Below are positions 27,024-37,545 of a stretch of 64,000 bases of DNA, piece after piece; positions within the stretch are counted from its first letter, which is position 1, and the number at the start of each line of letters is the position of its first letter. The notes beneath the pieces were generated by a model. That model was not told the origin of the DNA, did not search any database, and saw only the letters and a list, made by a program, of their open reading frames with translations. This DNA is from Carpediemonas membranifera (Eukaryota; Fornicata): NCBI GenBank assembly GCA_019828565.1, contig JAHDYR010000003.1, positions 682,001-746,000 on the forward strand. The letters run 5' to 3'. Position numbers and translations under genes: made by a program.

Positions 27024-28622
27024 ATGAACACGGCGAACAGACACTCCTTGGATAGAACGGACAGCCATGACTCTTTAATAGCCAAATTGCACGCAATAGC
27101 GGAGAAAGTAACCACGTTGAGCGTTCGGTCGTGTGGTATTTGCACTTTCACCGACTGGCCGAGGCTGCCGAACCTCCTGGCCATTGATCTCAAAGACAAC
27201 AGCATTAGCGACGTGTCAGACATCGAGATCCTTCTCGGTCTGGCCCCACGCCTGCTCCGCATTTTTGTGGGCGACAATCTTCTCCACAGACACCAATTCC
27301 AGGGGACATCCCTCCTGAACGGCCAGCGGCAGCCAGTCTCCATCAATTACGAGTCCGCATCTAGGGCCTCCAGTCCCGCGCCCTCCAGACCTCCGTCAGA
27401 AGCACCATCACGGTCGACGGTGTGCGGTCCCTCGGCAGCCCGCCTCACAGCGCCCCAGCCACAGCCGCACCGAGCCCCGTCCCCGCCCCACTTCCCCGCG
27501 CCGGCCGTGCCGCTGCCCTCGCTGCACCAGCCAGAGCCCGAGGTACCCAGCACAGTGGCGCGGGTGGATTCTGAGATGAGTGAGCGGGGTGAGCACTCTT
27601 TCGCCAACTCAGCGAGACAGGCCCTGCAAACCGCGCTCAACTACGAGCTTCACAAGGAGAACGCCTCCCTTCGCCGCATCCTGGACGCCCCCGCCTCCGA
27701 TGACCCGAATCAGTCGCTTGAGTTCGCTGTGCTGGCGCCAGACGGCCGCATCAGCCAGAGGGCCCGCCCACGAGACATGACTCCTAATCAATTGATTAGC
27801 ATCATCGTTGAATACCGCCGGGAACTGAAGCGGCACATCGTCGCTGCCGGGGAGGACCAGCGGCGGTACCGGCGAGAGCTGTCCGAGCTTAGAGAAGGCA
27901 AGAAGAAGCTTACTGAGCGGGTGGCCGAGCTGCAGATGTCTGAGATGAGAGCCCAGGGTGATCTGAGGAAGGGCAGAGTGGAGCTCGACCGGATCGGGCG
28001 AGGGCTGGTTGCAGCCCAGACGGCAGCAAAGACTCGGGCCGGGTCTCTGGCGGCGGCGATGGAGAAGCTGGTGAAGGATGTGGCGGCCAAGCAGGAGGCC
28101 CAGGTCAGGCGGATTGAAGCAGCAATGGAGCAGCTCTCAGTCGGGCGAGCCGCTGTACAGGCTCAGACACGGGCCAGAGTCAAGGCGGGTCATGAAAATG
28201 AAGAGCTCAGCCGCCGGACACGGGCGTCGGCCAAGACCATCGCACTGCTGAAGGACCGGGTCGACCAGCTCGTCCGGGAGGTGCAGGATAAGGACGAGGC
28301 CCTGACCGAGGCCCGGGCAGCTGTCCGCCGGGCCGAGCGGCAGCGGGATCTTGCTGTGGCGGCCCACGGCCCCGGGGTGGGTGCGGCAGACCCGCGGATA
28401 GGGGGGCATGACGGTAGGGGGGCCGACGAGCCGGGGGAGACCGACGACACGGAGTACGCCACGGACGACTCGACCGACTCCGAGGACGTCCCGATGAGGA
28501 CGACCCTGCTGGCCGTTCCCCCAGCCCGGGTCAGGGGGGAAGTGGACTGGATGTCGGCCGACCTCAGAGCCGTATTCGAGGAGAAGGTGATGACGGACCC
28601 GTCCTGGCGGGAGCTGGGGTGA
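27024..28622 (+). CDS. LRR plus coiled-coil protein
   Basis: A 532-aa protein. Residues ~20-95 hold short leucine-rich repeats (VTTLSVRSCGICTF, LLAIDLKDNSISDVSD, RLLRIFVGDNLL) of the SDS22/dynein-LC1 type. Residues ~115-180 are Pro/Ser-rich and disordered. Residues ~190-460 are a long coiled coil (SIIVEYRRELKRHIVAAGED onward). An acidic Asp/Thr stretch (DDTEYATDDSTDSEDVP) precedes the C-terminus. The architecture resembles ciliary/centrosomal LRR-coiled-coil proteins, but no orthologue can be named. It starts at the in-frame ATG at 27024. Confidence 0.65.
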   Translation: MNTANRHSLDRTDSHDSLIAKLHAIAEKVTTLSVRSCGICTFTDWPRLPNLLAIDLKDNSISDVSDIEILLGLAPRLLRIFVGDNLLHRHQFQGTSLLNGQRQPVSINYESASRASSPAPSRPPSEAPSRSTVCGPSAARLTAPQPQPHRAPSPPHFPAPAVPLPSLHQPEPEVPSTVARVDSEMSERGEHSFANSARQALQTALNYELHKENASLRRILDAPASDDPNQSLEFAVLAPDGRISQRARPRDMTPNQLISIIVEYRRELKRHIVAAGEDQRRYRRELSELREGKKKLTERVAELQMSEMRAQGDLRKGRVELDRIGRGLVAAQTAAKTRAGSLAAAMEKLVKDVAAKQEAQVRRIEAAMEQLSVGRAAVQAQTRARVKAGHENEELSRRTRASAKTIALLKDRVDQLVREVQDKDEALTEARAAVRRAERQRDLAVAAHGPGVGAADPRIGGHDGRGADEPGETDDTEYATDDSTDSEDVPMRTTLLAVPPARVRGEVDWMSADLRAVFEEKVMTDPSWRELG

Positions 28623-29318
28623 GCGGTTGGCGGTGTTTTATAAATGTGTCACCCTATTTATCTGTTGGAGTAACAGTGTGTGGAGATTGATGGATTTCAA
28701 ATAGACACCTTCAGGTCGGGGCAAAAAGAACATTTATCCCAATCGAGGATCTAGTGGTTGGCCGTTGTGAGACAACAGTCGGGTCTCGGATCGAGACCGG
28801 TCGGTCCTGCATCATTCGAGGGCAGTATGAAGACATCGGATTGGAGTCATGTTTCTGTTCACGGGAGTCTTGATGAGTGCCCACCATCGACCATCAACTG
28901 ACGCACCCATCCCCTGGATTGAATGAGAATGTGTCGGTCAAGGATGAACTCCGTCTAGAGTCGCGGGTATGTTGGGGTCGAGCAAGCACCAGTCGAGCTT
29001 AGGGTGACTTGACCACTGCCGGTTCATCCCACAGTTGAATCCCGACAGGTCATCCTCTGACATTCAGATTCAAGCGAGTAGTGACCCAAACCCGAACACC
29101 ATTCGCCATTGCCTGACGTGTCAGGGAGCAATCACGACCATCCTGAGCACAGCAGACGTTTGTCATGAAACTGCCCAAAGCCCTGACCAGATAGACTCGG
29201 CGGAACGTGACCCGAGACATGGTTGAAAAAGCCAGTCAGTGACTACGAACCAAGTCGCCGTCTACATAAACTACTACTACACCGTCTAGATTACATTTAA
29301 TTCTGACATCTATCAAAG
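28623..29318. other. Intergenic, no gene supported
   Basis: About 700 bases between the 3' ends of two convergent genes. It begins with TTTATAAATG, the likely 3'-end signal of the LRR gene. There is a perfect 7-bp stem GGTCTCG/CGAGACC around 28782-28798. No coding or tRNA signal is seen. Confidence 0.5.
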
Positions 29319-30735
29319 CTAATGCAGCGGTGCAACGGCTTCGCTGTCGTCGAGGCCGCTGAGTACTACATTCTTGACTACGGCCGGCCCCCACGTCTGC
29401 TTCATGTCACCAGTGCCGAGTATGCCGTCGCGGTTGGTGCCAAGGCCGAACCAGCCTTGGTCGGCCTCGAACCACCAGTTCTGCTTCTTCTGGTGCGCCG
29501 TGACGAGCTGCAGACGCTGCGAGGACTCCCACACGAAGGTGTCGCCCGTGCGCGGGTTGGTCGAGTAGACCGTGAAGCCGGGCTTGTCGGTGACGACGGC
29601 GATGAACGGATCCTGGCGTACGCCTCGCGGACTCGGTCGGTCAGCGGCACCGGCGTGGGGTCGACGCTGTCGTGGACGCCGGCGAGGCTCTTAAGCTGCC
29701 GGGGCTGGCCGCTCGTGAAGAGGCGGCCGTCGCGCAGGAAGAGGGTGAAGCCGCTGCACGGTGCACGCCGGCCCACTCGCCAGGCACGCGCGCGGGCGTC
29801 GTCACGGGGTCCGTGTGGCCCAGGCCGAGCTGGCCGGTGCGGTTGCGGCCGGTGACGTAGCGCAGCACGCGGCCGTCAGCGCCGGTGCGGGTGAAGATGG
29901 TTGCCGTGGGGAATGCTGTCGGCATGAAGGGCGCACCCGGCTGGGGCGGCGGCAGGCGGATCGGGCGGAACGTGTTGACGCACGCCTCGTCGCCCACGCC
30001 CAGCTGGCCGTTGGCGTTGGAGCCCGCGCCGAAGAGGCCGACGGAGGTCTGGATGATGGTCATGTCGGCGTGGAGGAAGACGTGCTCGATCACGGCGTGC
30101 CTCTCGAACAGCAGACGGCTGGCCTCAAGCTCGGCGACCTCGGGCGCGTCGGGGAAGGAGACGCGACTGGGCGAGTCGACGATGGCGGTCGTTTGGCCCA
30201 GGCCGAGTTGGCCGCAGCTGTTGCTGCCCTGGGCGTAGAAGCCACGCTCGGTAGCTATGAACAGCGAGCCGTCGTTGGTGTAGAGAGCGCGGGCCCGGGG
30301 GATGCGGAGGCGGCTGAAGCTCACAGGCTCGTCCAGGAGCGTGTCGTGGCTCATCGTGAAGACTCTGCCGTCGAACAAGCGGAGCGAGATGGGGTCCCGG
30401 CCTTCTGTGAAGCCGTGGCGGACCGCTTCGCTATCGCAGACGGCCTTGTGCTTGCCCCAGATTGCGGTTGAAAGAAACGGCAAGGCGTCCGTATCTGCGC
30501 TAACACCGTCATATTCTAGGTAGTCGACGTCACAATGGGGCCAGAGGGGTGTGGATACAGTGTTGGTATCAGGAGAAACGCCGCATGATACCAGCAGGTG
30601 CCACTGAATATTCTGGGGGAGATCAAGGATGGAAACGTTGCTATTTTGCACTTCCATGCTCTCATGCACGCAAGAAATGTCTTCTGAACCAAAAATGTCG
30701 GTGCTCATTTGGTCTTGAAGTTTGGCACTCTTCAT
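29319..30735 (-). pseudogene. RCC1-like gene, frameshifted inverted duplicate
   Basis: An inverted paralogue of the gene at 38670-40082. The frame starts MKSAKLQDQMSTDIFG and the central ~1,134 bp (29425-30558) are identical to 38826-39961 except for two single-C losses, at the GG of 29760-29761 and of 29615-29616 (CCC in the intact copy, CC here). Each loss shifts the frame, so the protein ends early. The two ends outside the tract are homologous but clearly diverged at the protein level. RCC1 blades in the tract include FIATERGFYAQGSNSCGQLGLG and GAGSNANGQLGVG. It may be a real pseudogene or an assembly error in a duplicated region. Confidence 0.75.
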
Positions 30736-31526
30736 TGCCTTGTCAAGAAAAGATTATCTCGCTGATGACGAAAATGCAACGAATGTTACCGCTCCTAGGT
30801 GCTCAGTGACCAGATTGCCACCGGATTCTCAACTTTTAGCCCAATTCGAGTCGACTTTTGCCCAATGTGGTCTCGGACCGAACGTGCCGAACAGGATCAA
30901 AATCGTCTCCGCATCGACGGCCAGCGGATGGCTGGTCATTTTGGACGGTTGCAGCACCATAGATGCCCTCCGCGGCCCGTCACGTGTGCCATGCATCGAA
31001 CTTAAGAGAGATTCTGTTCGAATCAATTGTGTGATCTCAGCGATTTTCGAATATTCAGAGCAGTCTTGGTTAATCACCGCATTTTCTTGCCCCAAACGCC
31101 TTTCTGACTCAGGATTTCAAGATTGACTTTAGAAGACTGACTTTGACAGCATCATTTTTTTTTGAGATTATTGAGAGATTCAGAAACAATCTATCGATAA
31201 CAACATTATGACTGCTCATAGATATACGGATACAGAACTTCGACTTTAGCGGCTAGATGCTATCAGTAGAGCTACACCAGCAGGCACGACCAGGTTCCTC
31301 GCGGTGTCGCGCAGACACTGACCGGTCGTTGCCCAAAAGTGCGAGTCGGCAAAGTTGGAGCGCGATCGAATCAGAGGAGTGGCGGGCAATGAATATCGTT
31401 GAAGGGAAAGTTGCAGACGAGGTCCTCGAGTTCTCGGCGAGAATTGCTGCCTATCCTGCGCACATCAAAAGCTGCCGACCCAAGTGGAATGTTAAGAGCA
31501 TTTTCACTCTGTCTAAGATGCGCAGT
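30736..31526. other. Intergenic, no gene supported
   Basis: About 790 bases; AT-richer than the genes, with a nine-T run near 31156. Open frames have no recognisable protein character. It probably holds the promoter of the RCC1-like pseudogene and the 3' flank of the next minus-strand gene. Confidence 0.5.
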
Positions 31527-32273
31527 TTATGTATAGCTATCGGCGACAGGCATGGGCTCCTCGCCGTATGCGTTCATGAGGGCTCCGATCTCACTCCCGA
31601 GCTGGGCCAGCTGGACGTCCATGGCCTCGTCTATGGGCCCTGATGGCGCCCCACCAGACTCAAGCTCCATCAGCTCGCGGTTGACCTCCTCCATCTCGTG
31701 ATCTTCAGAGAATTTTGAGGACGAAAAGGACATTTCCGAGTCGCGGCCAGAGTTGCAGTAAAAATCATTCTCATCGAGCGCTGGCGCTGGTGGGAGGTCA
31801 GATGGCAAGTATGGCTTGGATGATACGATCTTGCCCGATCCCAGGGCGCCCGGCGACCCGAACTTCTTGGCCCAGTTCATCCTGCGCGTCGCAGTCTCCT
31901 GCTTCAGTTCGGCAACCATGCGAGCCTTCTTCCGCATCTCCATTTTCCTCTTCTCGAGGACTACGCGCTGGCGTTCAAGCTCCTCGCGCTCGGCAATCTC
32001 TCTGGCCTTCCGGTCAGACGCTGCTTTCAGCTCTTGTTCAACGATGAGGATCTTACCGCCTCGCTTGTTCTGATCTACTAGTCTACCATCTCGAGTGATG
32101 AGCCCAGTTTGCATGAGCCTCCTCTGAACGGTCTTTTGGCAAAAATAGTTGGAAAGATTCTTATCCTTCAGCGCGTTGTATGATGGTGCAGCCTCGTTGA
32201 TCGAAAATCGAACATCAAAGTCATTTGGCTCCTTTTTGGACGCCTTAGCGCTGCGCCTGACCTTCTTTGGCAT
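31527..32273 (-). CDS. Unknown protein with conserved N-terminal motif and coiled coil
   Basis: A 248-aa protein. It has a basic N-terminus (MPKKVRRSAKASKKE), then a compact segment LKDKNLSNYFCQKTVQRRLM and GLITRDGRLVDQNKRGGK that looks like a small conserved fold, then ~65 residues of charged coiled coil (REIAEREELERQRVVLEKRK), and an acidic, Ser-rich C-terminus. The 'KD.NL..YF......R.L...GLI...G.V' pattern recalls short motifs seen in animal sperm-flagellum proteins, but I cannot name it. The stop is followed by CATAAACTG. It is isolated between an RCC1-like pseudogene and a retrotransposon. Confidence 0.6.
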   Translation of the reverse strand: MPKKVRRSAKASKKEPNDFDVRFSINEAAPSYNALKDKNLSNYFCQKTVQRRLMQTGLITRDGRLVDQNKRGGKILIVEQELKAASDRKAREIAEREELERQRVVLEKRKMEMRKKARMVAELKQETATRRMNWAKKFGSPGALGSGKIVSSKPYLPSDLPPAPALDENDFYCNSGRDSEMSFSSSKFSEDHEMEEVNRELMELESGGAPSGPIDEAMDVQLAQLGSEIGALMNAYGEEPMPVADSYT

Positions 32274-33384
32274 TGAAATTCTCGTTGTTCAAAGTGAAGT
32301 CGTCATCCGAGATCTCAGAGGGTTCGAACCACTAGCAGACTCCCTAGCCATTGCTGCATGCCGACTTTTGAACAGCCATGCAGCTGCGTCGGCATGGGCA
32401 AGTGAGGCGGGCCATGGAGAGACCAGACTCAGGTGCTGCGTTCGTCCGATAGAAAAGTGACGCAGACATAGTTGTCATACAGAACGTCGTGTTACCTGGT
32501 TTATATCAGTTGGTTTCGGGTTGTGTATCAACCTCTGTCACAGTGTTCAATGTTCTTGTTGAAATACGCACAGTGGATCAAACGTCTCATTCATTCCAGA
32601 CTAATGACCAAGGGAGTGTGATCGTGTCTCAAGCGATCAATCGGCTTAACTGTCACTGTAGTGTGTACTTTAGACCAGTTTGTCAACGTTTGGTTGCCAT
32701 TTGCCAATCTATTCGCAGCCTGCTCTGAACACGGCGAACTCAAAAGCTTGCTCAAGGAGCAGACCTCATTGATCCAATATGATGATGTCGTTGAATGTAA
32801 TTTCACGGCCTGACCGCCACTTGATCATCCCTTTCATGCAGTCGGCAATCTCTATTCGTAGACCCACCTCCGCACACCCAGGACCGTGATAATACTCCTT
32901 CTCAGCTCACTCTTGGACTCATCTCCAGTTTCTCCGTGGTCGGTGTTGTTCTCGTCGTCTCGTCTCCTTCCTCATCATTTGAAAAATTAAGAACATCTGT
33001 AGAGACTCTCCGTTGTCTTTCAGTGTCTGTTCCGGGTGTATTCAAGCAGCATCAGTCACGATACCAGTTGCTATTGTCCTGAGACTAGTAGACGAGAGCT
33101 GGAGGGGTGCTGAGACCCGGGGCGGGAGTCGCCACGGGCCAAGTTGCACCCCTCCCTGCTCATACACAATTGAAATGTGTATAATATACAGGAACGGCGA
33201 CCGCGGGTTTGCGGGTGCTGTCAAAATCCAAGCTGTGCGCCACAGCGTCTTCGGACACGTGGGTTTGCATTGGCCTCTGGCCCTTGCAGCACACCGGGAC
33301 ATCCGCGCCAGTTTGCACGGCGCGGAACCCGGGTTCTAGTTAGGAGCGCGCGGGCAGTGTGAGACTGACGCGCGACATCAGATG
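32274..33384. other. Intergenic, no gene supported
   Basis: About 1.1 kb between the unknown gene and the retrotransposon's target-site duplication. Open frames here look random. GGTTCGAACC near 32321 resembles a tRNA T-loop but is only a 10-bp palindrome without the rest of a cloverleaf. No repeat or RNA gene is supported. Confidence 0.5.
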
Positions 33385-33388
33385 GGCC

Positions 33389-33470
33389 TGTGATCTTGTC
33401 GAGGTTAAAGGTTTCAAAACAAACTGTTTATAGGGTTCGCACGTGTAGTTGGTACCCTAAACTGCTCACA
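33389..33470 (-). repeat. 3' LTR (82 bp)
   Basis: Identical to 37336-37417. It begins TGTGATCTTG and ends ACTGCTCACA on the plus strand, with the 5-bp terminal inversion TGTGA/TCACA. It is exceptionally short for an LTR. Confidence 0.95.
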
Positions 33471-33478
33471 CTTCCCCT

Positions 33479-36400
33479 CTAAAGGTGCAGCTCCGGGTGA
33501 GCCTCGGCATAAATGTCGAGGGCTTCGAGGTCGCGGACCTCGTGGTACGGGAGCCACTCATCGGCGCCTGGGTAGCCATCCCAGGCGACGAGGAATTCGA
33601 GGGTAGACTTCGTGGGGCCACCACGGTGGCGGGTGATGGCCTCGACTTCGTAGGTGTCGTCGTCAAGGGAGGCGACGGTGATGTCATCGAAGGCCAGGGA
33701 GTCGTCGTACTCCACGAGCCGGGAACCGTGATACTGGAAGGTGGCGCCGGCAGTGGGGTTGTGTACGGTGTAGATGTCGTGCTCGCGGTCAGTGATCGTG
33801 TATGGGCCAACGAGCTTAGTAGACAGCTTGGTGGGGCGCTTCGAAGGGCGCGTGACAAGCACCTTCGAGCCAATAGGAAGGGGCTCGTCGCCGAAAGCCG
33901 GACGTTTCGAGAGGACGTTCTCTTGGTGCTGGCGTGCTGTCTCAATGAGCTTGGGCTGGGCCTGGAGAACACGGCTAAAGAAGCGGCCGTATTCACTCTT
34001 CTCCTCCCTCAACGTGGGCGTCGGACGACAGGAAGGGGGTGACGTTCTGTGAAGCGAACATGAGCTGTGCGGGGGCAATGCCCGTGGTGGCACATATCGT
34101 GGTGTTCATGATCCGCTGGACGACTGGGAGGTAAAGGGACCAGTTGTTAACGTCGCGCAGCTCCTGAGTGATGGTACGTAGGTGTCGTGAGAGCTCGGCG
34201 TTAGCTCTTTCGACGAGCCCGTTGGCTCTGGGGTGGTATGGAAGAGAGACAACGTGTTGGGCGCCGAAGAGCTTAATGAGCTGTTGGAAAGCGGTGGCAA
34301 GGTACTGAGAACCGCGATCACTTCGGAAAGAAGACGGAGTACCGTAGCGTCCCGTGACGGAGATAAGAGCGCGAAGGGCCTCTGCAGAAGAAGCATCCTT
34401 GCATGGGACCAGCTCTACGAAGCGTGTGAAGGTGTCAATGAAGGTGATAACGTAGCGGCATCCGTTGGAGTCTGCAGGATAAGGCCCGACCGTATCAAAC
34501 GCCCAGCAGGAGCGTGGGGTGACGCCCATGGTAGGGCGGAGGCCTGTCTGAAGGCGCTTGGGAAGTCTGGCGTTCTTCTGACATATCGGGCAAGCCTTGA
34601 TATACTCGGCGACAGCGTTGCTCATTCCACGGAAGTCAAGGTTTCGTTCCTTAAGGAGGCGGAGTGTAGCCTCTCGGCCGAGGTGTCCCTCGACGGCATT
34701 GTGGACAGAGGCTATGATAAGTCGCTGGAGTGTAGGGGCATTCTCGGGGGTTGGACGATGAAGCACCTGGATATGCCATCAGTGAGGGTGTTGGAGACGC
34801 CAGAGATGTGTTCAACGACAAAGTCGAACTCTTGGAGTCTGAGGTTCCAGCGGACGACCTTGGGTGTGGTAGAACGGCGCATATAAACTAGGTTACGGTG
34901 GTCTGTCTGTATAGCGAACGAGTGGCCGAGGAGATAGGGGAGTACTTCTCGACAACCGCGAAGAAGATGCCGAAGGCTTCCTTTTCGATGACAGCCCAGT
35001 TGCGCTCTGCGGTGGTGAATGCGTGGCTACAGTAGGAGACTACGTGTTCAACGCCATCCTTGACGTTGAGGAGCACGCCTCCACAGCCAATGTCGCTAGC
35101 ATCGGTGCGAACGATAATTGGGGCAGAGTAGTCCAGGAAGGCTAAACACGGCGTGTGGGCGGCGAGGTTCTTGCTCTCTTCGAAAGCAGTCTGGGCCTCC
35201 TTTGTCCATTTCCACCGGACCTTCCCAGAGGTGAGGGCGTATAGTGGCTGTAGGATCGAGCTGAGGTTGGGGATGAACCTACGGAAATAATTCATCGCTC
35301 CACAGAAGGCCCGCGTGGTCTTGATGTCCTTAGGAGGAGCCATGGCCTGAACGGCCTTGACCCGGGCGGGGGACATGCGGATTCCCTCGGGGGAGATGAT
35401 ATGGCCGAGGTATTTCACCTGCTCAGCGTACAGACAGCACTTGCTGGGATGAAGGACGAAGCGATGTTCCTTGAGAACGGCAAGGATCTCAGCTAGGCGT
35501 GTAGCTAGTTCGTCCGTGGTTGATGCGTGAATGATGATGTCGTCTATGAAGACCTCGCACGTAGTTCCGACAAACTTGGAGAGCAATTGGGTCATGATGG
35601 CCTGGAAGGTAGCAGGAGCCGTTTTGACGCCAAATGGAACGCGCGTATACTCATAAAGGCCGGTTGGAGTTGAAAACGCGGTTATCGGAATGGAACTTTC
35701 GGACAGTGGGATCTGGTGGTATCCACTAACGAGATCTAACGTCGCAAAGCAACGTTGGCCTGCGAGATGCGACATCAGCTCTTCTTGGTGTGCAAGTGGG
35801 AAACTGACTTGCTTGATGCGATCATTCGCCTGACGGTAGTCCACGACGAGGCGGCGGGCACCGCCCTTTTTGGGGACAGTAAAGACGGGTGCAGCCCAGG
35901 GAGAGCGTGAGGGGCGGACGATTCCTTGAGCAAGGAGCTCGTTCACCTGGTCATCAACCTCCTGCTGGATTGCAGGGGATAGACGACGCGGCGGTTGAGC
36001 AGCCGGTGTGGCGCCCTCAAGCAGCTCTATCTCCATAGGGGGAACGTCTGCTCCGTCTGGGTGGGGACGGCTGGTGAAGACTTCGGCATACTCATCATAG
36101 ACGGCTCTGATGGCTGGCGGGAGGGCAGACGCGGTTGAACCTACGTCAGGGAGCTGCTCTCCTTCATCTAGGCGAGTGACGGGTGCGTGATCCTCATCGA
36201 TCGTCTCCTCATCGGCCGTTGGGGCCAAGGAGAGGGAGAGATCTTGGATAGTGGAGTTTGAGAGGATCAGATCCTCCGACATAGAGGGGAGGATGTAGAA
36301 TGGCCGAATGGAGCGAACGCCATCAATGAGCATGGCAAGGAACACAGCTCTCTTGATGAAAACTGGACCGTTCGCGGTATCCAAACGAACGTTAGCGACG

Positions 36401-36700
36401 GCTGGAAGAGCGCCACGTTGGATAAAATGATTCGGCTATCGTGGGGGAGATGAGGTCAATAGTTGCACCAGTATCAAGTACTGCACAGACCTCTGTGGCA
36501 GTACTCTCGTTGATGGGAACATAGAGAGTGGCTTGGCGACAGATGAGGCCGTCGTGATCAGTGGCGGCCAGATTCGCCTTTTCGCGCTTGACTGGCGGAC
36601 CCTGGATGGGAGTCTTGCGCACGCCAGAGCGGAAGAAATCTCTGTGTCCTTGATAGGGACAGTTGGGGCGGATGTGGCCCGTATGGCCACAGCCGTGGCA
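33479..36700 (-). pseudogene. pol: Retrotransposon pol: PR-RT-RH-IN-chromodomain, frame-broken
   Basis: In order: aspartic protease around 36470 (VCAVLDTGATIDLIS); reverse transcriptase 36384-34940 with the active-site FIDD box (VFIDDIIIHA) and LVVDYRQANDRI; RNase H 34940-34790; integrase 34766-33993 with the H-H-C-C zinc motif (CPICQKN), CWAFDTVGPYP, FRSDRGSQYLA and HPRANGLVERANAEL for the DDE triad; and the GPY motif (KLVGPYTITD) and chromodomain (LEFLVAWDGYPGADEWLPY, with its aromatic cage) ending at 33479 against the polypurine tract. Frames change near 36420, 34945, 34785 and 34000. The break at 34945 is one C short in a C run. Confidence 0.85.
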
Positions 36701-37320
36701 GGGGCAGACGATCGTTGGGGTAGTCTAGCCCCAGCGGCGGCGCCGGGAGTCGGGCGCTTACCAGCTGGCTGGGCCGGTTCCGGCTGCAGGAGCGACTGGA
36801 GGTTAAGGAGTTCCTCCAGTTCATCAATGGCGTGGTCCTGCGCCTCTGCGACGTCATCTGGCTGCTCCATGCGGATACGCTCCGCAAGAGGATCTGGAAG
36901 TGCCTGCAGGTATGCCTTCACCATTAGCTTCTCTGGTGGTGTGACGTCGGCTGTGAACGAGCTCCGGATAGTTTCGAAGCGTTCGATATGGTTGAGAAGC
37001 TGTGCAGGCGTTGATAAGGGGCCCGTTCGGGCGCACCGCAGCGACTTCAGCTTGGCTAGTGCTTGAACGTTACTGCGGGGGCTATAGAATGTTTGGTAGA
37101 CTGTGTCCAAGACAGTATCCGCCGGAAGATCGGCCGGATTGTCGTTGAGACGGCGTGTGATGAGAAGAAGAGGCGTAGGATCCATCAGGGCAGTCGGATG
37201 GAGAAGAGGATCGTCAAGGCGTTGAGCTCGGTACGCACGGTAGGACGATCGGACAACGAACTTGGTGAACGCCTGTTCTTCTAGTGTTAGTAAGAAAGGT
37301 CTTGGTATGTAGTCGGACAT
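36700..37320 (-). pseudogene. gag: Retrotransposon gag
   Basis: The capsid-type gag reads from ATG 37320 (MSDYIPRPFLL) for ~200 residues, with the typical LNHIERFETIRSSF, KLMVKAYLQALPDPLAERI and DDVAEAQDHAIDELEELL segments. The CCHC zinc knuckle (C-x2-C-x4-H-x4-C) lies around 36660-36700 in a different frame, joined to protease rather than to gag. This may be a -1 gag-pol arrangement with the knuckle on the pol side, or a one-base indel near 36730. Confidence 0.75.
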
Positions 37321-37335
37321 TAGATGAGTGTACAC

Positions 37336-37417
37336 TGTGATCTTGTCGAGGTTAAAGGTTTCAAAACAAACTGTTTATAGGGTTCGCACGTGTAGTTGGT
37401 ACCCTAAACTGCTCACA
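37336..37417 (-). repeat. 5' LTR (82 bp)
   Basis: Identical partner of 33389-33470, followed on the plus strand by the GGCC target duplication. With so short a sequence, identity gives only a loose upper limit on age. Confidence 0.95.
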
Positions 37418-37419
37418 GG

Positions 37420-37545
37420 CCTAGGACATTGAGCATAGAAGATACGCTCGGTCGACCCCCAAAATAGCTGGAGGCGCGTGTATGCGGGAGGGAATCCCAA
37501 CTACACCCGCCCCTCTGGATGCCGTTGTCCAGAGGGGCTTTTTTG
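37420..37545 (+). ncRNA. Candidate small Pol III-type RNA with hairpin and T-run
   Basis: CCCCTCTGGA and TCCAGAGGGG (about 37511-37539) form a perfect 10-bp stem with an 8-nt loop, followed at once by C and TTTTTT, a typical Pol III stop and also the shape of a bacterial terminator. Upstream in the preceding ~90 bases are GGTCGACCCCC (weakly B-box-like) and TAGCTGGAGGCG (A-box-like with one extra base). There is no tRNA cloverleaf. The retrotransposon integrated directly upstream, which Ty3-type elements do at Pol III genes. Identity of the RNA is unknown. Confidence 0.35.

Larger units (their letters stand above)
33389..37417 (-). mobile_element. Ty3/Gypsy chromodomain LTR retrotransposon, full length
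   Basis: A complete 4,029-bp element reading on the minus strand. It is bounded by two identical 82-bp LTRs with TG...CA ends and by a 4-bp GGCC target duplication (33385-33388 and 37418-37421). The order is gag with a CCHC knuckle, protease, reverse transcriptase, RNase H, integrase, GPY/F module and chromodomain, i.e. a chromovirus. A polypurine tract (AGAGGGGAAG) abuts the 3' LTR at 33471. The gag ATG (37320) lies only 15 nt after the 5' LTR, so there is almost no leader. Five frame changes interrupt the coding sequence, so this copy as written is not autonomous. Confidence 0.92.

Noticed and set aside
32310-32335. GGTTCGAACC as a tRNA T-loop
   Set aside because: It is a simple palindrome; no matching acceptor, D or anticodon stems can be drawn around it.
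37505-37545. Rho-independent bacterial terminator, suggesting bacterial DNA
   Set aside because: The shape fits, but all surrounding genes are eukaryotic; a Pol III stop is the better reading.
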